A stretch of DNA of 64,000 bases. Source: Lunularia cruciata. Lineage: Eukaryota; Streptophyta; Marchantiopsida; Lunulariales; Lunulariaceae. The position numbers were made by a program, and so were the translations under genes. The notes beneath the pieces were generated by a model. It did no database searches and was not told where the DNA came from. It was given only the letters and a program-made list of their open reading frames with translations. Positions 1-11,680 of the stretch are shown in pieces (the first letter of the stretch is position 1; each line of letters begins with the position of its first letter). The stretch is from NCBI GenBank assembly GCA_948567375.1, contig OX419757.1, positions 34,162,001-34,226,000 of the forward strand. Reading direction: 5' to 3'.

Positions 1-900
1 AGTGAGATCATAACAATGTTGGTCTGCATATTATTTTTGACAAATTTGAGCAACAAGGAGATGAGATTTGGCTTGTAAGGATTGGGATATTATGATCAAG
101 AAGGTGGAAGTATGAGGGATATGAGATGGAAGATGAGCAAGAAGGGAATCCAAAACAAGAGGGTCTTGGCTAAATTAAGGAAGACGAGAGAGAATCTGGT
201 GCTTCCATGTTTGGAATTATTGTAGGCAAACTTAGTAGCTACAAGAAATCCATTCTAGTTAATATGATGTATGATGAAAAAGACATAAAGTATATATTCA
301 AAGGTATAATCTGCATGTTTGGTTTGTCCATAAGTTTGAGGAGAATAAGCCATGGATAAAGCAAGCTTGGTGCCAAATATTTAGAAGAGTGCTTGCCAAA
401 ATTTTCCAGTGAATCAAGGATCACGGTTGGAGATGAGTACATGAGGTATCCCTTGATGCTTGAAAACATTGTCAGAGTAGATCTAGGCCAATGTTAGAGT
501 ATCCATTGTATCAAAGGTTGATGCAAATGGATTTACTTACTAAGCTTATCTACAAACACCACAATTGTTATGTGACCTTGCTTTGTCTTGGGTAAGGATG
601 TGATGAGATCTAAGCTCACATGTTCCCATCCACCACCATTGCAATTGTAGGGTACCCAAAGTCTTGTCCATGTCAATGTGACCAGCAATTGAAGTGCTTC
701 TTGAATCATGGGCTTCTTGAAGGCACACAAGTTGTAGATCATCCTTGGTTGAATCATAGATCCAATTCTCATAAAATAGAAGGCCTTTCTTGAAGGAGAA
801 GGTGTTTTATTCCTTGTTGTGTACTACAAGATGACCTTGTACCATCTGAAAGAAAGGATCTTATTGTAAAGTAATCTAAAATTTGATTTGGAATTTTGAG
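1..900 (-). pseudogene. Integrase remnant of copy A2
   Basis: The minus-strand frame at 533-772 reads WEHVSLDLITSLPKTKQG, the start of the gypsy integrase core with the first catalytic aspartate in SLDLI, followed by a VFVDKLSK segment. Upstream, near 700-780, is an H2C2-like N-terminal stretch ending around VDKTLG-type residues also seen in A1. The frame is broken repeatedly and continues off the left end. It parallels the A1 integrase at 7294-8303. Confidence 0.7.
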
Positions 901-1018
901 TCAATTGACACTATCGTAATTGCCGCCATGATGAGAGGAAGAGTCTTCAAATCTGATTTTTGTGATAGGGCATTGGAGATGACATATTAACCTACCAAGT
1001 TTACACTCAAATTTGATT

Positions 1019-1486
1019 TCAGAAAATTGTACTTGTTCCTCCCATTGATGATATTGACTTTTCATGTGCTTCATATGTAATGTCTACAACAAAGGTTTGT
1101 GATTGGTTCACATGATCACTTGTTTTCTCAAGAGATAATGCCTCCATACCTTGGTGGCATATACCATTGCTAGTTGTTCTCAATCTCAAGTAGAGTAATT
1201 CCTTTCTATGATGGTATTTAGTTGGCAAGACAAAAAGTGCAATAGAATGTAACCCATTTGGAAATTCTTGTTGCAACATAGCTCTAATGGCAAAGTTAGA
1301 AGCATCAAAGTCAAACACACAAGGTAGTTGAGGATATATGGTTGAAGAATGGGTCTTGAAGACACCATATTTTTCAACTTCTAAAATGCTCCTTTGTGCT
1401 TGGTAGTCCACTAAAAGATTGAGGTCTTCCCAAAGAGGTTGGTCAATAGTGTGGCCACATGACCATAGTAGTAAATGAATCATCAA
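1019..1486 (-). pseudogene. RNase H domain remnant of copy A2
   Basis: The 155-residue frame contains CVFDFDASNFAIRAMLQQE, matching the gypsy RNase H opening (D-A-S then G-x-V-L-x-Q), and an SIALFVLPTKYHHRKELLY stretch corresponding to the region before the next catalytic glutamate. The usual glycine after DASN is replaced and the C-terminus shifts frame, so activity is not expected. It sits between RT and integrase, as in gypsy pol. Confidence 0.7.
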
Positions 1487-1901
1487 TAAAAACTTACTAA
1501 TCCATTAAATGCCCATAATTTTGTGGCATCCTTTGGAGTAGGCAAATTGGTGATGGCCTTGATTTTCTCTTCTTCCATCTTCATCCCTTCTAATGAGACC
1601 TTATGATCCAAGAAGGCAGCTTCCTTTGGCCAAAAGGTACACCTTGATTTCTTGCAGTAGAACTTCCATTAACATAGTCATCTTAAGACTTCTCACACGT
1701 GATTTGCATGTTTTGCCTTTGTCTTACTATAGATTAAATACCATCCAAGAACACCACCACATACCAATCCAATAGCCTATCCAACACCCAATGCATTTGA
1801 TCTATCAAGGCTATTGGAGAATTAATGAACCCAAGAGGTAGAACTCTCCATTCAAAATACCCATACCTTATGTGAAAGGTAGTCTTTGCACATCCTCTCT
1901 A

Positions 1902-2160
1902 TCAATAGGAATCTGCTAATAGTTGCTTTAGAGATCCAACTTGAGGAAGTGTTGTGCTACACTCAATTGATATATCCAAGTCATCAATTTGAGGCAAGGG
2001 ATTCTTCATTGTTTGCTTATTGAGACCACGGTAATCAATACAAAAGCAAAGTCTTCCATCCTTCTTTGGGACAAATAGTACCAATTCTCCCCAAGGAAAT
2101 TTACTATATCATATGAAATCCTTCTCCAACAACTCCATCAATGTTGTTTGAAGCTCATCT
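1902..2160 (-). pseudogene. Reverse transcriptase fingers remnant of copy A2
   Basis: The frame reads [23 protein letters not shown], the conserved opening of gypsy reverse transcriptase (KKDG, then DYRxLN). Palm motifs further 3' (toward 1500) are scrambled; no clean YxDD was found in frame. The solo LTR at 2195-2785 separates it from the protease. Confidence 0.75.
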
Positions 2161-2194
2161 AACTCCTTTGTTGAGAGTTGATAGATTGTTCTAT

Positions 2195-2785
2195 TGTAAT
2201 ACCAATAGCTAGACATATTATCTAGAGGTGAAAATTGGTTTAGTTATTTGGAATAATAATATTATATATGATAGACTAAGTAGATAAGATAAAAATATCA
2301 CCAAAAGAGTACTTCTATTAATAGGGTAGAAGCCAAAAATAAATTGAAACTTCAGAGTCAATTTTAGAGGCCTAAATGGATGAATTAGGCCTTAAAAATG
2401 TATAGAATCTCCCATAATAAACAAGGCTAGCCTTTCCTCCCCTTTTTTTGTCTTATCTAGAAATTTCTAACAATATCTCACCATGCAATTTTGAGATTTA
2501 TATAGGAAGATTCTTTAAAGATTCTCTCTAGTCAAAGCTTGTTTGACCAATCAGATAGGACCCAAACCAACATGTCATTCCGCATGCAATTAATCTAAAG
2601 GTAGAGCTTGTTGAGATGTTACAAATCCATGTATTTGATCCAAGGATGGAGCTTCCTTTGAGAGAATCCTCTTTGCTATATAAGAAAGACAAGGCGCTTC
2701 TTTAGTGCATCGGAGTTTTGAGTGTGAAGCTTTTGTTTCTTCTTTGGATTTCTCTTGGGGGTTCTCCTATCCTCGGAACATTACA
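2195..2785 (+). mobile_element. Family C solo LTR
   Basis: It starts TGTAATACC and ends ACATTACA. It is flanked by tctat and tctac, a 5-base target duplication with one mismatch. A TATA box (tgctatataagaaag, about 2677) followed by a transcript-start-like stretch places the promoter in plus orientation. The same LTR recurs, rearranged, at 15387-16504 and inverted at 16614-16805. It is inserted in the minus-strand A2 element, so it is younger than A2. No internal coding region accompanies it. Confidence 0.75.
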
Positions 2786-3295
2786 TCTACTTACTAGAGT
2801 AATTTTTGGCGATAACTCAATCTTGAAGGGTATACCATGATTAGAGGATAATTCTTTTGGCACATCATCAAGCAACACATTTTCAAACTCTTAAACTATT
2901 TGATCAACCATTGCTTGATAAGGCTTGAAGCCTTATCAAGCAATGGTTGATCAAGCCCTTGTTAGATTCTCCATGCACAATTGGCTTTATCCACATTGCA
3001 AAAATAGGCTTATCTTCCTCCAAATCTTACTTTATGGCTACTTTAGTGACAAACTTCTCATCTTGGGATTGACTATTCTTAGGTGTCCTACTCAAAAGTG
3101 CCAAAAAACCTAATTCCTACCTTGGTGTTGTATTTGATTTTTTTGTTGGGTCCAATAAAATTGAACCTTATGACATTCAAGCCAAGGTAAACCTAGAATG
3201 ATATGATAATATAGAGGTGCCATTACAAGCCTCATACACTCCAAATACTCCATCCTAATCTTGAATGTAATAGGATGTGGGATATGGAATGTATT

Positions 3296-3505
3296 TTACT
3301 TTCTACCATCCACCATCATCAATCTACTTTCAATTACTAGCTTGATAGGAATATTTAATTTCTTCATTACTTGCATGGATATGCAATTCTCTAAACTTTT
3401 AGAATCAACCAAAATCCTACAACCACAATAAAATATCATACCTTGCAAAGGAAGTAAACTTGGATAGGTTGACCCTTCAATCCCATTGGAACTATTCAAG
3501 TTCAT
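3296..3505 (-). pseudogene. Retropepsin-like protease remnant of copy A2
   Basis: The frame contains ILVDSKSLENCISMQVMKKL, which matches the gypsy protease active-site segment LVDSGS with the glycine changed to lysine, followed by the family stretch PIKLVIESRLMMVDGRK. The same region of A1 is at 12333-12600. Confidence 0.65.
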
Positions 3506-3599
3506 AATAGGTGGCTTGAGTTCTCCTATTGGGATCCCTAATTTCCCTTATCATCATGCTTGATGAACTCCATTTGGGCAATTTTTTGGGGTCATCCAT

Positions 3600-4450
3600 T
3601 CTTAAGTTGGCATTCAACACTACAATGTCTAATTTTCTGATAATAAAAGCAATCACTATTTTGTCATAATCTATTCCTATCTATAAGGCCAAGTGGTTTT
3701 TGTTAGATGGCATAAATCTACGTTGGTACTAATGCCTCCACTTGTGTGTAGTGTGTGGGCAAGTTTTGTGAAGATTGAGGTCAAGGCCAAGTTGTTGCAA
3801 CCAAGGTATCAAAGTGTTAAGCCAATTGCATGGTTTCATCCAAGTGTTTGGGCTCCCGTATGATCACTTCCAATTTGGTGCATCACTTCAAGAACCTCAT
3901 AAACCAATCCAGAGCTTCACCTTCTAATATATCTAGAATTTGCATTATGGTGTTCTCAAATTGAATGATTTAGCTTCTTATAGAACCAATCTGCTTCAGT
4001 TTTGCCAACCTATCTTGTGTGGCACTTATCACTCAAAATTGCCCAATTATTGCACTCTTGAATTCTTCTCATGTCAAGATTGGTGCAACAAACTGTTGTT
4101 CAGCTTGCTCCACTTGGAATTGCCACCATAGTTTTGCCACTCCATCTAATTGGCTTGAAGCCAAGAGAAACTATCTCCATTCATCTTGAAGATTTGTAGC
4201 TTCAAAATAACATTCACAATCAAACACAAAATTCTCCATTGCATCTAGGATATTATTGCCTTCAAATACCTTGGGCTTTGAAAATTGGATTTGCTCTTCT
4301 CCTTTTCAAAATGGTGCTCTCTCTACATGCTCTTGTACTTGATGATCTTGTTTTTCCAACAATCAAGTAAGGTGTTTGATTTGTTGCTACATAGCAATGA
4401 TAACTTTGGGCATTATTGCCATGGCTACTACGCTATCAAACTTAATACAA
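3600..4450 (-). pseudogene. Gag and zinc-knuckle remnant of copy A2
   Basis: This minus-strand stretch aligns by eye over its length with the better preserved A1 gag (12841-13311): the same QFQN, LDGEALDW and HEPKDL-type segments are visible in broken frames. A degenerate CCHC knuckle lies near 3610-3660 in which the second cysteine reads tyrosine. No uninterrupted gag frame remains. Confidence 0.65.
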
Positions 4451-4688
4451 TTTATCTAAGTTAACACATATATGCAACACATACACTGTTCTCCATAAGT
4501 TATAATTGGAAGTACCAAGGGTTCATAAAAAAAGGTGATCACATTTAGAAACTTTTTCCCAAAGCATGAGATGATAACTATATGAAATGATACTTAGGTA
4601 GTAAATGGACATAAAATCCCAATGGTTTGGCAAAAATAGATTTGGTGGTCCATAAATTCCATCCATCCCATTCTTGCTCTAATACCAA

Positions 4689-5168
4689 TGTAAAAGATTG
4701 AGGAGAGAAATAGAAGAATGGAAGATCATATTGGGACTCTTGAATGAGGGAAACTCCAAATATTAAAATGAGCTTGGACTATGGTATTTATAGGGACCAT
4801 AAAAGGCTCTTGAGAAGCTTCCTAAAAGCTACATTCTTTGAGTGCAAGCCAACTTTACCAAGAAGCTTCTAAAAGAATTTCTTTCTAGAACCCACCTACT
4901 TGGTATGCAAGCTAAGCTAGTTGGGAAGTTTCCTAAGAAACTTCCTTTTACAAATGACCTACTTGGCATGTAAGCTTTGCTAGCCAGAAACTGCCCAAGA
5001 AGCTTCTTCCTAGAAGTTGCCACTTGGTATGCACATTACCCACTACTTGGAAGGTACCAAGTAGCTTCTTAGATGCTTTTAGAATATTCTTATAATTCTT
5101 GGCTAATTTAGCCTATTTTCTTCTTTGTTAGTCTTGGCTAATTCATCTATAAACTTCGTATTGTTACA
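4689..5168 (-). repeat. Family A 5' LTR of copy A2
   Basis: The 480 bp LTR has plus-strand ends tgtaaaag and ttgttaca, so its own strand starts TGTAACAATA and ends CTTTTACA. It contains several gaagcttc-type palindromes and a TATA-like tatttatag box. It is homologous to the LTRs at 6381-6789 and 13837-14261. Confidence 0.85.
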
Positions 5169-6121
5169 ATGCCAATGTGGTGGTCCAACATGGCATGAGA
5201 TGTTTGAGAGTTTGTTTGATCTTGTGAGAGCTGCAAATGCCACAAGGCCAACAACTAGAAACCAAGTGAACTCCTTCAACCACTTCCCATCTTATTTGCT
5301 TGATGGGAACAAGTGAGTGTAGATCTCATCAAATCTTTGCACACAACAAAACAAGGTCATACAACAATCATGGTGTTTGTTGATAAGCTTAGTAAGCAAA
5401 TCCATTTGGCACAACCTTTGATATAATGGATGCTGTAACATTGGTCAAGATCTACTTTGACAATATCTTCAATCATCATGGGATGCTTCATGTACTCATC
5501 TCTAACCGTGATATCCTCATACTTACAACTTCTTGACCATGATATCTCAATCCTTACAACAAGCCAAATCTTATCTCCTTGTTGCTCAAAATTCTCAAAA
5601 ACAATACACAGACCAACATCATTGTGATCTTACCTTTCAACTTGATGATAAGGTCATGCTTTCTTTTAATAACCTACCCCTCCCACTTGATACCCAATTT
5701 CATTAACTTTCTCCTAATTGGATAGGTCCATTTGATGTCACCCAAAATCATTTCTCTTGTTCCTTATCAATTTGCCTTGCCTTGCCTTGCCTTGTCATAT
5801 GCAAATCCACTCTGTCTTTCATGTTTCCCAGTTGAAACCCTTTGTTTCTAATCCCTCTTCCTTTTCTTCTCATGTCTAAACCCTTCTTCCTTCCATCCCT
5901 AGCAACAATCATGAGGAATATGAAGTTGATTGTATCCTTGCACATTGCCACATTCAACATGGCAGCCAACAATATACGGAGTATAAAGTCCTTTGGAAAG
6001 TGTATCCCCTTCATGATGCCACTTAGAAGCCTCCTTTTCATCTCCAAAATGCACAAAAAACCATCTTAGAGTTTGAAGCTTCCTTGCTGATAAGGACGTC
6101 ACCAACTACCGGTGGAGCAAT
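5169..6121 (+). pseudogene. Family A integrase and chromodomain fragment (copy A3)
   Basis: This plus-strand piece of a third family A copy begins inside integrase. A VDLIKSLHTTKQGHTTIMVF-like stretch is visible at about 5310-5380, with the first catalytic aspartate. It runs through an SPNWIGPFDV-type GPF/Y segment near 5710-5740. At about 5905-6080 one frame reads EYEVDCILAH, then EYKVLWK and LHDAT, the hallmarks of a chromodomain, with one stop after LHDAT. A polypurine-like tract (ccggtggagcaata) then leads into an LTR. Its 5' part is missing, and it abuts the A2 LTR directly. Confidence 0.8.
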
Positions 6122-6380
6122 ACTAACAATATGGAGGTTACCAATGAGTTAGTCAAGACTAACAAAGTAACAAATAGGCCAAATTAGCCAAGAATTATAA
6201 AAAAGTATTCTAGAAGTATATAGGAAACTACTTGATACCTTCCAAGTATAGGGTAATATCCATGCCAAGTGCTTGTAGGAGGAAGCTTCTTGGGAAGCTT
6301 CCTACTAGCTTAGCTTACATGCAAAGTAGATAGCTTCTAGTAGGAAGTTTCCCAACTAGCTTAGCTTGCATACCAAAGTT
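6122..6380 (+). repeat. Partial family A LTR of copy A3
   Basis: It starts taacaatatgg directly after the polypurine tract of A3 and resembles the start of the family A LTR in plus orientation, with gaagcttc palindromes. It ends where the oppositely oriented A1 3' LTR begins, so the two LTRs face each other. Confidence 0.7.
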
Positions 6381-6789
6381 TATAAAAGACCAAGACCAAA
6401 GAGAGAAATAGGAGAATGGAAGCTCACATTGGGATACTTGAATGAGAGAAACTCCAAATGCCTAGCATGAGCTTTGGCTTGCGTATTTATAGGAAGCATG
6501 CAAGGCTCTTGAGAAGCTTCTCAAGAAGTTTCTTTGAGCCGCTTTCTTGGAGTGTAAGCCAAGTTAATCGGGAAGCTTCTCAAGAAGCTTCCTTCTTGAA
6601 ACCGCCTACATGGCGTGCAAGCTTTTGGAAGCTTCCTTATAAAGACTATTTATTTGGAATGCAAGCTAAGCTAGTGGGAAGCTTCCCAAGAAGCTTCCTA
6701 GATACTTCTAGCATATCCCATGCTAACTTGGCCTATTCACAACTTTGTTAGCCTTGACTAACATCATCGCTAAACTCTATATTGTTACA
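6381..6789 (-). repeat. Family A 3' LTR of copy A1
   Basis: The 409 bp LTR ends ttgttaca on the plus strand. Its other end reads tataaaagacc instead of tgtaaaagacc. It carries the same HindIII-like gaagcttc palindrome series as the 5' LTR at 13837-14261. Confidence 0.83.
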
Positions 6790-6799
6790 TATTCCTCCA

Positions 6800-8310
6800 C
6801 CGCTAGTTGGTGACGTCCTCATTGCCATTGAAGCTTCAAACTCTTGGATGGCTATTTGTACATTCTAGAGATGAGATAGAGGCTACCAAGTGGCATCATG
6901 AAGGGAATAGCTCTTCCAAAGGACCTTGTACTCTACATGTCATTGGCGGCCATGTCGGATGTGCAATGTGCAAGTATACGATCAACTTTGTACTCATGAT
7001 CATAGATAGGGATGGGAGGAGGAGGAGGTTGGACACAAGAGGAAAAAGAAGATGGATTAGGAACAAAGGGTTTTAACTTGGAAACATAAAGATAGGGTGG
7101 ACGCATATATGACAAGGCAAGGCAAGTCAATAAGCAACAAGAGAGATGATTTGGGTGACATCAAATTATAGGCAAGTTTACAAACTTAGGTATCAAGTGG
7201 GAGGGGTAGGTTACTAGAGGAGAGCATGAATATGTCACCAACTTGAAAGGTGAGATCATGACGATGGTGGTCTGCATATTGGTTTTGACAATTCTAAGAA
7301 ACAAGGAGATAAGACTTGGCTTGTTGGAGTGATTGAGATATAGTGGTCAGTAAGGTTGAAGTATGAGGGAAATGAGATGGAGGAAGAATAAGAAAGGAAT
7401 CTAGAACAAGTGGATTTTGGCCAAAATTGAAAAAGAAAGGAGAGAATCTGGTGCTTTCATGTTTAAAATTATTGTATGCAAACTTTGTAGTTGCGAGACA
7501 TTCATCCCAATTGGTGTGGTGACCACTAACAAAGGCATAAAGCATATCCTCTAAGGGGCAATTTTCACGTTCAATTTGTCCATCATTTTGGGAATGATAG
7601 GCCATGGACAAAGCAAGCTTGGTACCAAGTATCTAGAAGAGTGCTTGCTTAAACTTTCTAGTGAATTAGGGATCACAATTGGAGATGAGTACACATGGCA
7701 TCCCATGATGCTTAAAGATATTGTCAAAGTAGAGTTGCGCTAATGTAGGAGCATCCACAACATCAAAGGTTGGTGCCAAGTGGATTTACTTATTAAGCTT
7801 ATCCACAAACACCACAATAGTTGTGTGATCTTACTTTGTATTGGGTAAGGATGTGATGAGATCCAAGCTCATGTGTTCCCATCAAGCAGATAGAATGTGA
7901 AGTTCCCACTCGGTTTTTGGTTGCTAGCCTTGTTGCATTGGCAACTCTCACATGATTGGACAAACTCTTGGACATCTTGTGTCATGTTGGGCTACCACCA
8001 TTGGCATTAGAGAGTACCCAAGGTCTTGTCTACACCCATGTGACCAACAATTGATAAGTTATAGGCTTCTTGGAGGCATACAAGTCGGAGGTCACCCTTG
8101 GCTGCAACATAGATTTGGTCCTCATGGAATAGAAAGCCTTCCTTGAAGGGGAAGGTTTCATATTCCTTGTCATTGGTTGGAAGATGTCCTTGTACCATCT
8201 GAAAGAATGGATCTTGTTGTAGAGTTGCCCTAAACTCAATTTGGACCTTGGAGTTGACTAACACCGTTGTAATTGCCATTGTGATGAGAGGAAGAGAATT
8301 CAAATTAGGT
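6800..8310 (-). pseudogene. Integrase plus chromodomain of copy A1
   Basis: The N-terminal zinc-binding region lies around 8007-8303, ending in MGVDKTLGTL. The region around 7294-7611 reads MSMAYHSQNDGQIERENCPLE, a gypsy integrase signature containing the catalytic glutamate. Downstream a VSKLKPFVPNPSS segment leads to EYKVDRILAH and, after a frameshift, YKVLWKSYSLHDATW: a chromodomain at about 6830-7010. Chromodomains bind methylated histone tails and steer chromovirus integration. The frame has several breaks. Confidence 0.82.
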
Positions 8311-8495
8311 CATTTTAATAGGGCATCAAGGATGACATAGAACCAATTGGGTTTGTACTCAAGTTTGATGTCAAACAACTATCGTTGTTCCTCCTATCAA
8401 TGATGTTGACTCTTCATGTGTTCCAAATGTAAGGTCTGCAACAAGGGCTTGTGATCAATTTTCATGACCACTTGTTTCTCCAAGAGATAATGCCT

Positions 8496-8955
8496 CTATA
8501 CCTTGGTGGCATATACCAGTGATAGTTGTTTCCAATCTTGAGCAGAGTAATTTCTTTCTACTATATTTAGTCTACAAGACACGGAGGCAATGGAATGTAA
8601 TCCATCTATGAATTCTTGTTGCAACACGACTTCAATTGCAAAGTTGGAAGCATCAAAATCAACCACACATAGTAGTTCAAGATCATATGGTTGAAGAATT
8701 GGTCTTGAAGACACCATATGTTTCAACTTTTAAAATGCTTCTTTGTGATTGTTGGTCCATTGAAAGCTCAAGTTCTTCACCAAGAGATTGGTCAATGGCC
8801 ACATGATCATAGTAGTGGATTAACCATTGGTAAAAACTAGCCAATCCATTAAATGCCCATACTTCAATAGCATCCTTTGGAGTAGGCCAATTAGTGATGG
8901 CCTTGATTTTCTCTTCTTCCATCTTGATCCCCTCCAATGAGATCTTGTGGCCCAA
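8496..8955 (-). pseudogene. RNase H domain of copy A1
   Basis: Overlapping frames contain the RT thumb region (GHKISLEGIKMEEEKIKAI, then NWPTPKD) and the RNase H opening VDFDASNFAIEVVLQQE. The catalytic aspartate in DAS is kept but the following glycine is not. An ERNYSAQDWKQLSLVYA stretch corresponds to the catalytic-glutamate region and reads Q rather than E. Inactive by inference. Confidence 0.72.
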
Positions 8956-8999
8956 GAAGGTAACTTCCTTATGCCAAAAGGCACACTTTGACTGCTTGC

Positions 9000-9531
9000 A
9001 ATAAAACTTCCACTATTGTAGTCATCTTAGGACTTCTTGCACATGCTTCACATGTCCTACCTCTATTTTGCTATAGATTAAGATATCATCCAAGAACACC
9101 ATCACGCACCAATCCAATAGTCCATCCAATACGTGACGCATTTAATCCATGAAGATTGCTAGAGCATTAGTGAACCCAAAAGGCAGAACTCTTTACTAAA
9201 AATGTCCATACCTTGTGAAAAAGGCAATCTTTTGCACATCCTCTTATAAATGGGGATTTTCCAATAGTCGCTATGAAGATCCAACTTGGAAAACTATTGT
9301 GCTCCTCTCAATTGATCAAGCAGTTCATCAATTCGAGGCAAAAGGTATGCATTCTTCACTGTCTATTTATTGAGCGCATGGTAATCAATATAGAAACAAA
9401 GTCCTCCATCCTTCTTTGGAATGAATAGTATCCGTGCTCCCCAAGGAGATGTACTATTTTGTATGAAATCCTTCTCCAACAACTCCGTAAGTGTTGTTTG
9501 CAACTCTTCCTACTCCTTTGGTGAGAGCCAA
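9000..9531 (-). pseudogene. Reverse transcriptase of copy A1
   Basis: Broken minus-strand frames show GARILFIPKKDGGLCFYIDY, the gypsy RT fingers, then a NKQTVKNAYLLPRIDEL-like segment near 9320-9370 and LDLHSDYWKI-like residues near 9260. A VMVFLDDILIYSKIE-like active-site region lies near 9075-9115. The 2.2 kb insertion begins right at its upstream edge. Confidence 0.7.
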
Positions 9532-10173
9532 TGTCACGGGGATTGTTTGGTTTTGAGAATGTGCTCGGCACTTGGCTGCTTGCACTTAGACTACTCTATT
9601 TGTCAATGACTCAAAAATTCTATAATCAGACCCTGTCTCTACTCTTGCATGGATGGCAGTCTCCTTCTTGCTGGAGCAGCTTGGCTACAACTGTTCCTGA
9701 GCGTAGGATCTTCTTAATGGTTCCTCGTGTTGAGTTTCATTGGGATAATCTTGATCTTCAAGGTTCACTAGCTAATGTTCAAGTTTTGTTACTATTGGGT
9801 TTGTATTTAATAGGGAGGGGGAGGGGATGGTTGGTGGATTTTTTCTAACAAGTCACAAGCCCTACGGCCAGTTTCAGATCAATGTGACCAAGTTAGTGAT
9901 AGGATCGACCTATATAACTGGATTGGGAGCTTAGAGAATGGAGTCCTCTCCTTGACACTATTCACGGGTCAAAATATACACATTCAATCACAAGGAACCT
10001 CATATTCATCATAATACCAAACCTTGCAGTTCATAAACTTTTTGGGGAAAGCTAAACAACTCTAGATCAAACAGTGACCACATCTACAATTCTTCAACTG
10101 TCCAAGCATGTAAAAGAAAGAAGTGAAATCAACTAAGTTCTAATCCCTATCCCTTACAACTCTTCATCTTCTT

Positions 10174-10383
10174 GTTCTGCTGCAACTCCTTTCAAGATTT
10201 TCTCTTTGCCTTCTTTATTTGGCAGATTCTCCTTTGAGACTTCTCCCTTCTATCTTGATAGCTCTCCTATGTTCTGCCGTTCTGCTGCAACTCCTTTCAA
10301 AATTTTCTCTTTGCCTTCTTTATCTGGCAGATTCTCCTTTGAGACTTCTCCCTTCTATCTTGATAGCTCTCCTATGTTCTGCC
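10174..10383. repeat. Tandem duplication, 105 bp unit
   Basis: Two adjacent copies starting gttctgctgcaactcc at 10174 and 10279 differ at only a few positions. The near identity, against its worn surroundings, suggests a late duplication. Confidence 0.92.
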
Positions 10384-11524
10384 ACCTTTAGCCTCTCCTT
10401 CAAAATTTCTCTTTCAAACCTCTTCAGTCCTAAAGAATCTTCTCTACTCAAGATTTCTCTTCACTAACCCCCAACAAAGCCTTTAAAAAATTCTTTCTTT
10501 AGTAATCTTTCCTGCAAAACTCCTTCAAGAGTCTCTTGTCACTAACCTCCACAGTTCTCCGTCTTGTCTTGTCATAGTTTAGAGGCCAACTTCAAAAATT
10601 TCTCTCACTGTCCTTTGCCTCTGCCCAACCCAACCTTGTACTCTTTGGGAACTGCTGCATTCTCTCTCTACTAGTCCAGACCTTCCCCTTGAGGGTTCCC
10701 CTGTCCAGACCTCACTTCACTTTTGATCCTTCATTCACCTATCCGTCCAGCCAGCCAGCCAATCTCTCAATGTCTAGCTCCTCTTCCTATCAGCCAACTC
10801 TCACATTTCTCCTTCAAATCCCTATTCCCTTGCACAGCCAGACATTGCCTCTCAAAAATTCCTCTCTCCAGGCCTCTTCCTCTTGAAGGTTTTATCCTCT
10901 CTCTATCATGCAAAACCCCTTTCAAAATTCCACTGCCCTGCCAAACCATCATTCAAGATTGCATTGTCCTTGCTAAAACTCAACACTCTTCAAAGAGTCT
11001 CTTTTTCACTCCTCAATGTCCTGTCCTATCCACTTTCTCTCTCAAATTTTCTCCCCCTTGCAGTCAAAGCACTCTCCTCCAAAATTCTCTTTGTCAAGTA
11101 CTCAGTCCTTTCCCCACCAAATCCTCTCTTTCCTGCAACCTTTGATGTTTTTCTCTTCCTGCCGTGTAGCTTCCTTCTTTGAATGATCTCCTATCAGCCC
11201 CCTTGTTCCGACCCTTCTCCTCTTGATATTCTCTTGTTCTTGTCACACCAGGTCCCCAAAACTTTCTCCTTTTTTACAATTCTCCCTCCTCAGTCCAGTC
11301 CCTAAGCTCTTCTCATGCGGGAAATCTTCCTGTCAGCCCTCTTGTCCAAACCCTCTTTCCTCGGGTTTCTTCCCAGAAACCAGACTCTCAAAGCACTTTT
11401 GATTATTGTCTCCCCTCTGTCCAAGCCTTGCCTCAAAGCCAAAAAAAACCCTTCTTTTTGGCTATTCAGGCCTTCTCTTGAAGGAAAACCCTTCTCCTAA
11501 ATATTATCCCTTGCTTCCAATAAC

Positions 11525-11680
11525 ATAAATTTAGCTTCTCAGGCATAGTAACACAAATTTAGCTCTTGAGGCATAGTAACACAAATTTTAGCTCCCAAGG
11601 CATACAAACAAAAAATTCAGCTTCCGAGAGATAGTAACACAAAATTTGGCTCCCAAGGCATAGTGTAACACACAAAACTT
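11525..11680. repeat. Short tandem array, unit near 38 bp
   Basis: About four degenerate copies of a unit containing catagtaacacaaatttagct follow one another. No function is evident. Confidence 0.85.

Larger units (their letters stand above)
1..5168 (-). mobile_element. Family A Ty3/gypsy chromovirus copy A2, 3'-truncated by the window edge
   Basis: Read on the minus strand this is a 5' LTR (4689-5168), a primer-binding site, gag, protease, reverse transcriptase, RNase H and integrase; the 3' LTR lies beyond position 1. The primer-binding site next to the LTR reads tggtattagagc, one base from the initiator-tRNA-Met complement used by many plant LTR elements. All coding parts carry stops and frameshifts, so the copy is dead. 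A family C solo LTR (2195-2785) sits between protease and reverse transcriptase. Domain order with integrase downstream of RT defines Ty3/gypsy rather than copia. Its sister A1 lies at 6381-14261. Confidence 0.85.

Noticed and set aside
10206-11182. Series of Leu/Ser/Pro-rich open frames
   Set aside because: They are produced by the C/T-rich composition and the tandem duplication; several frames are open at once and none has a domain.
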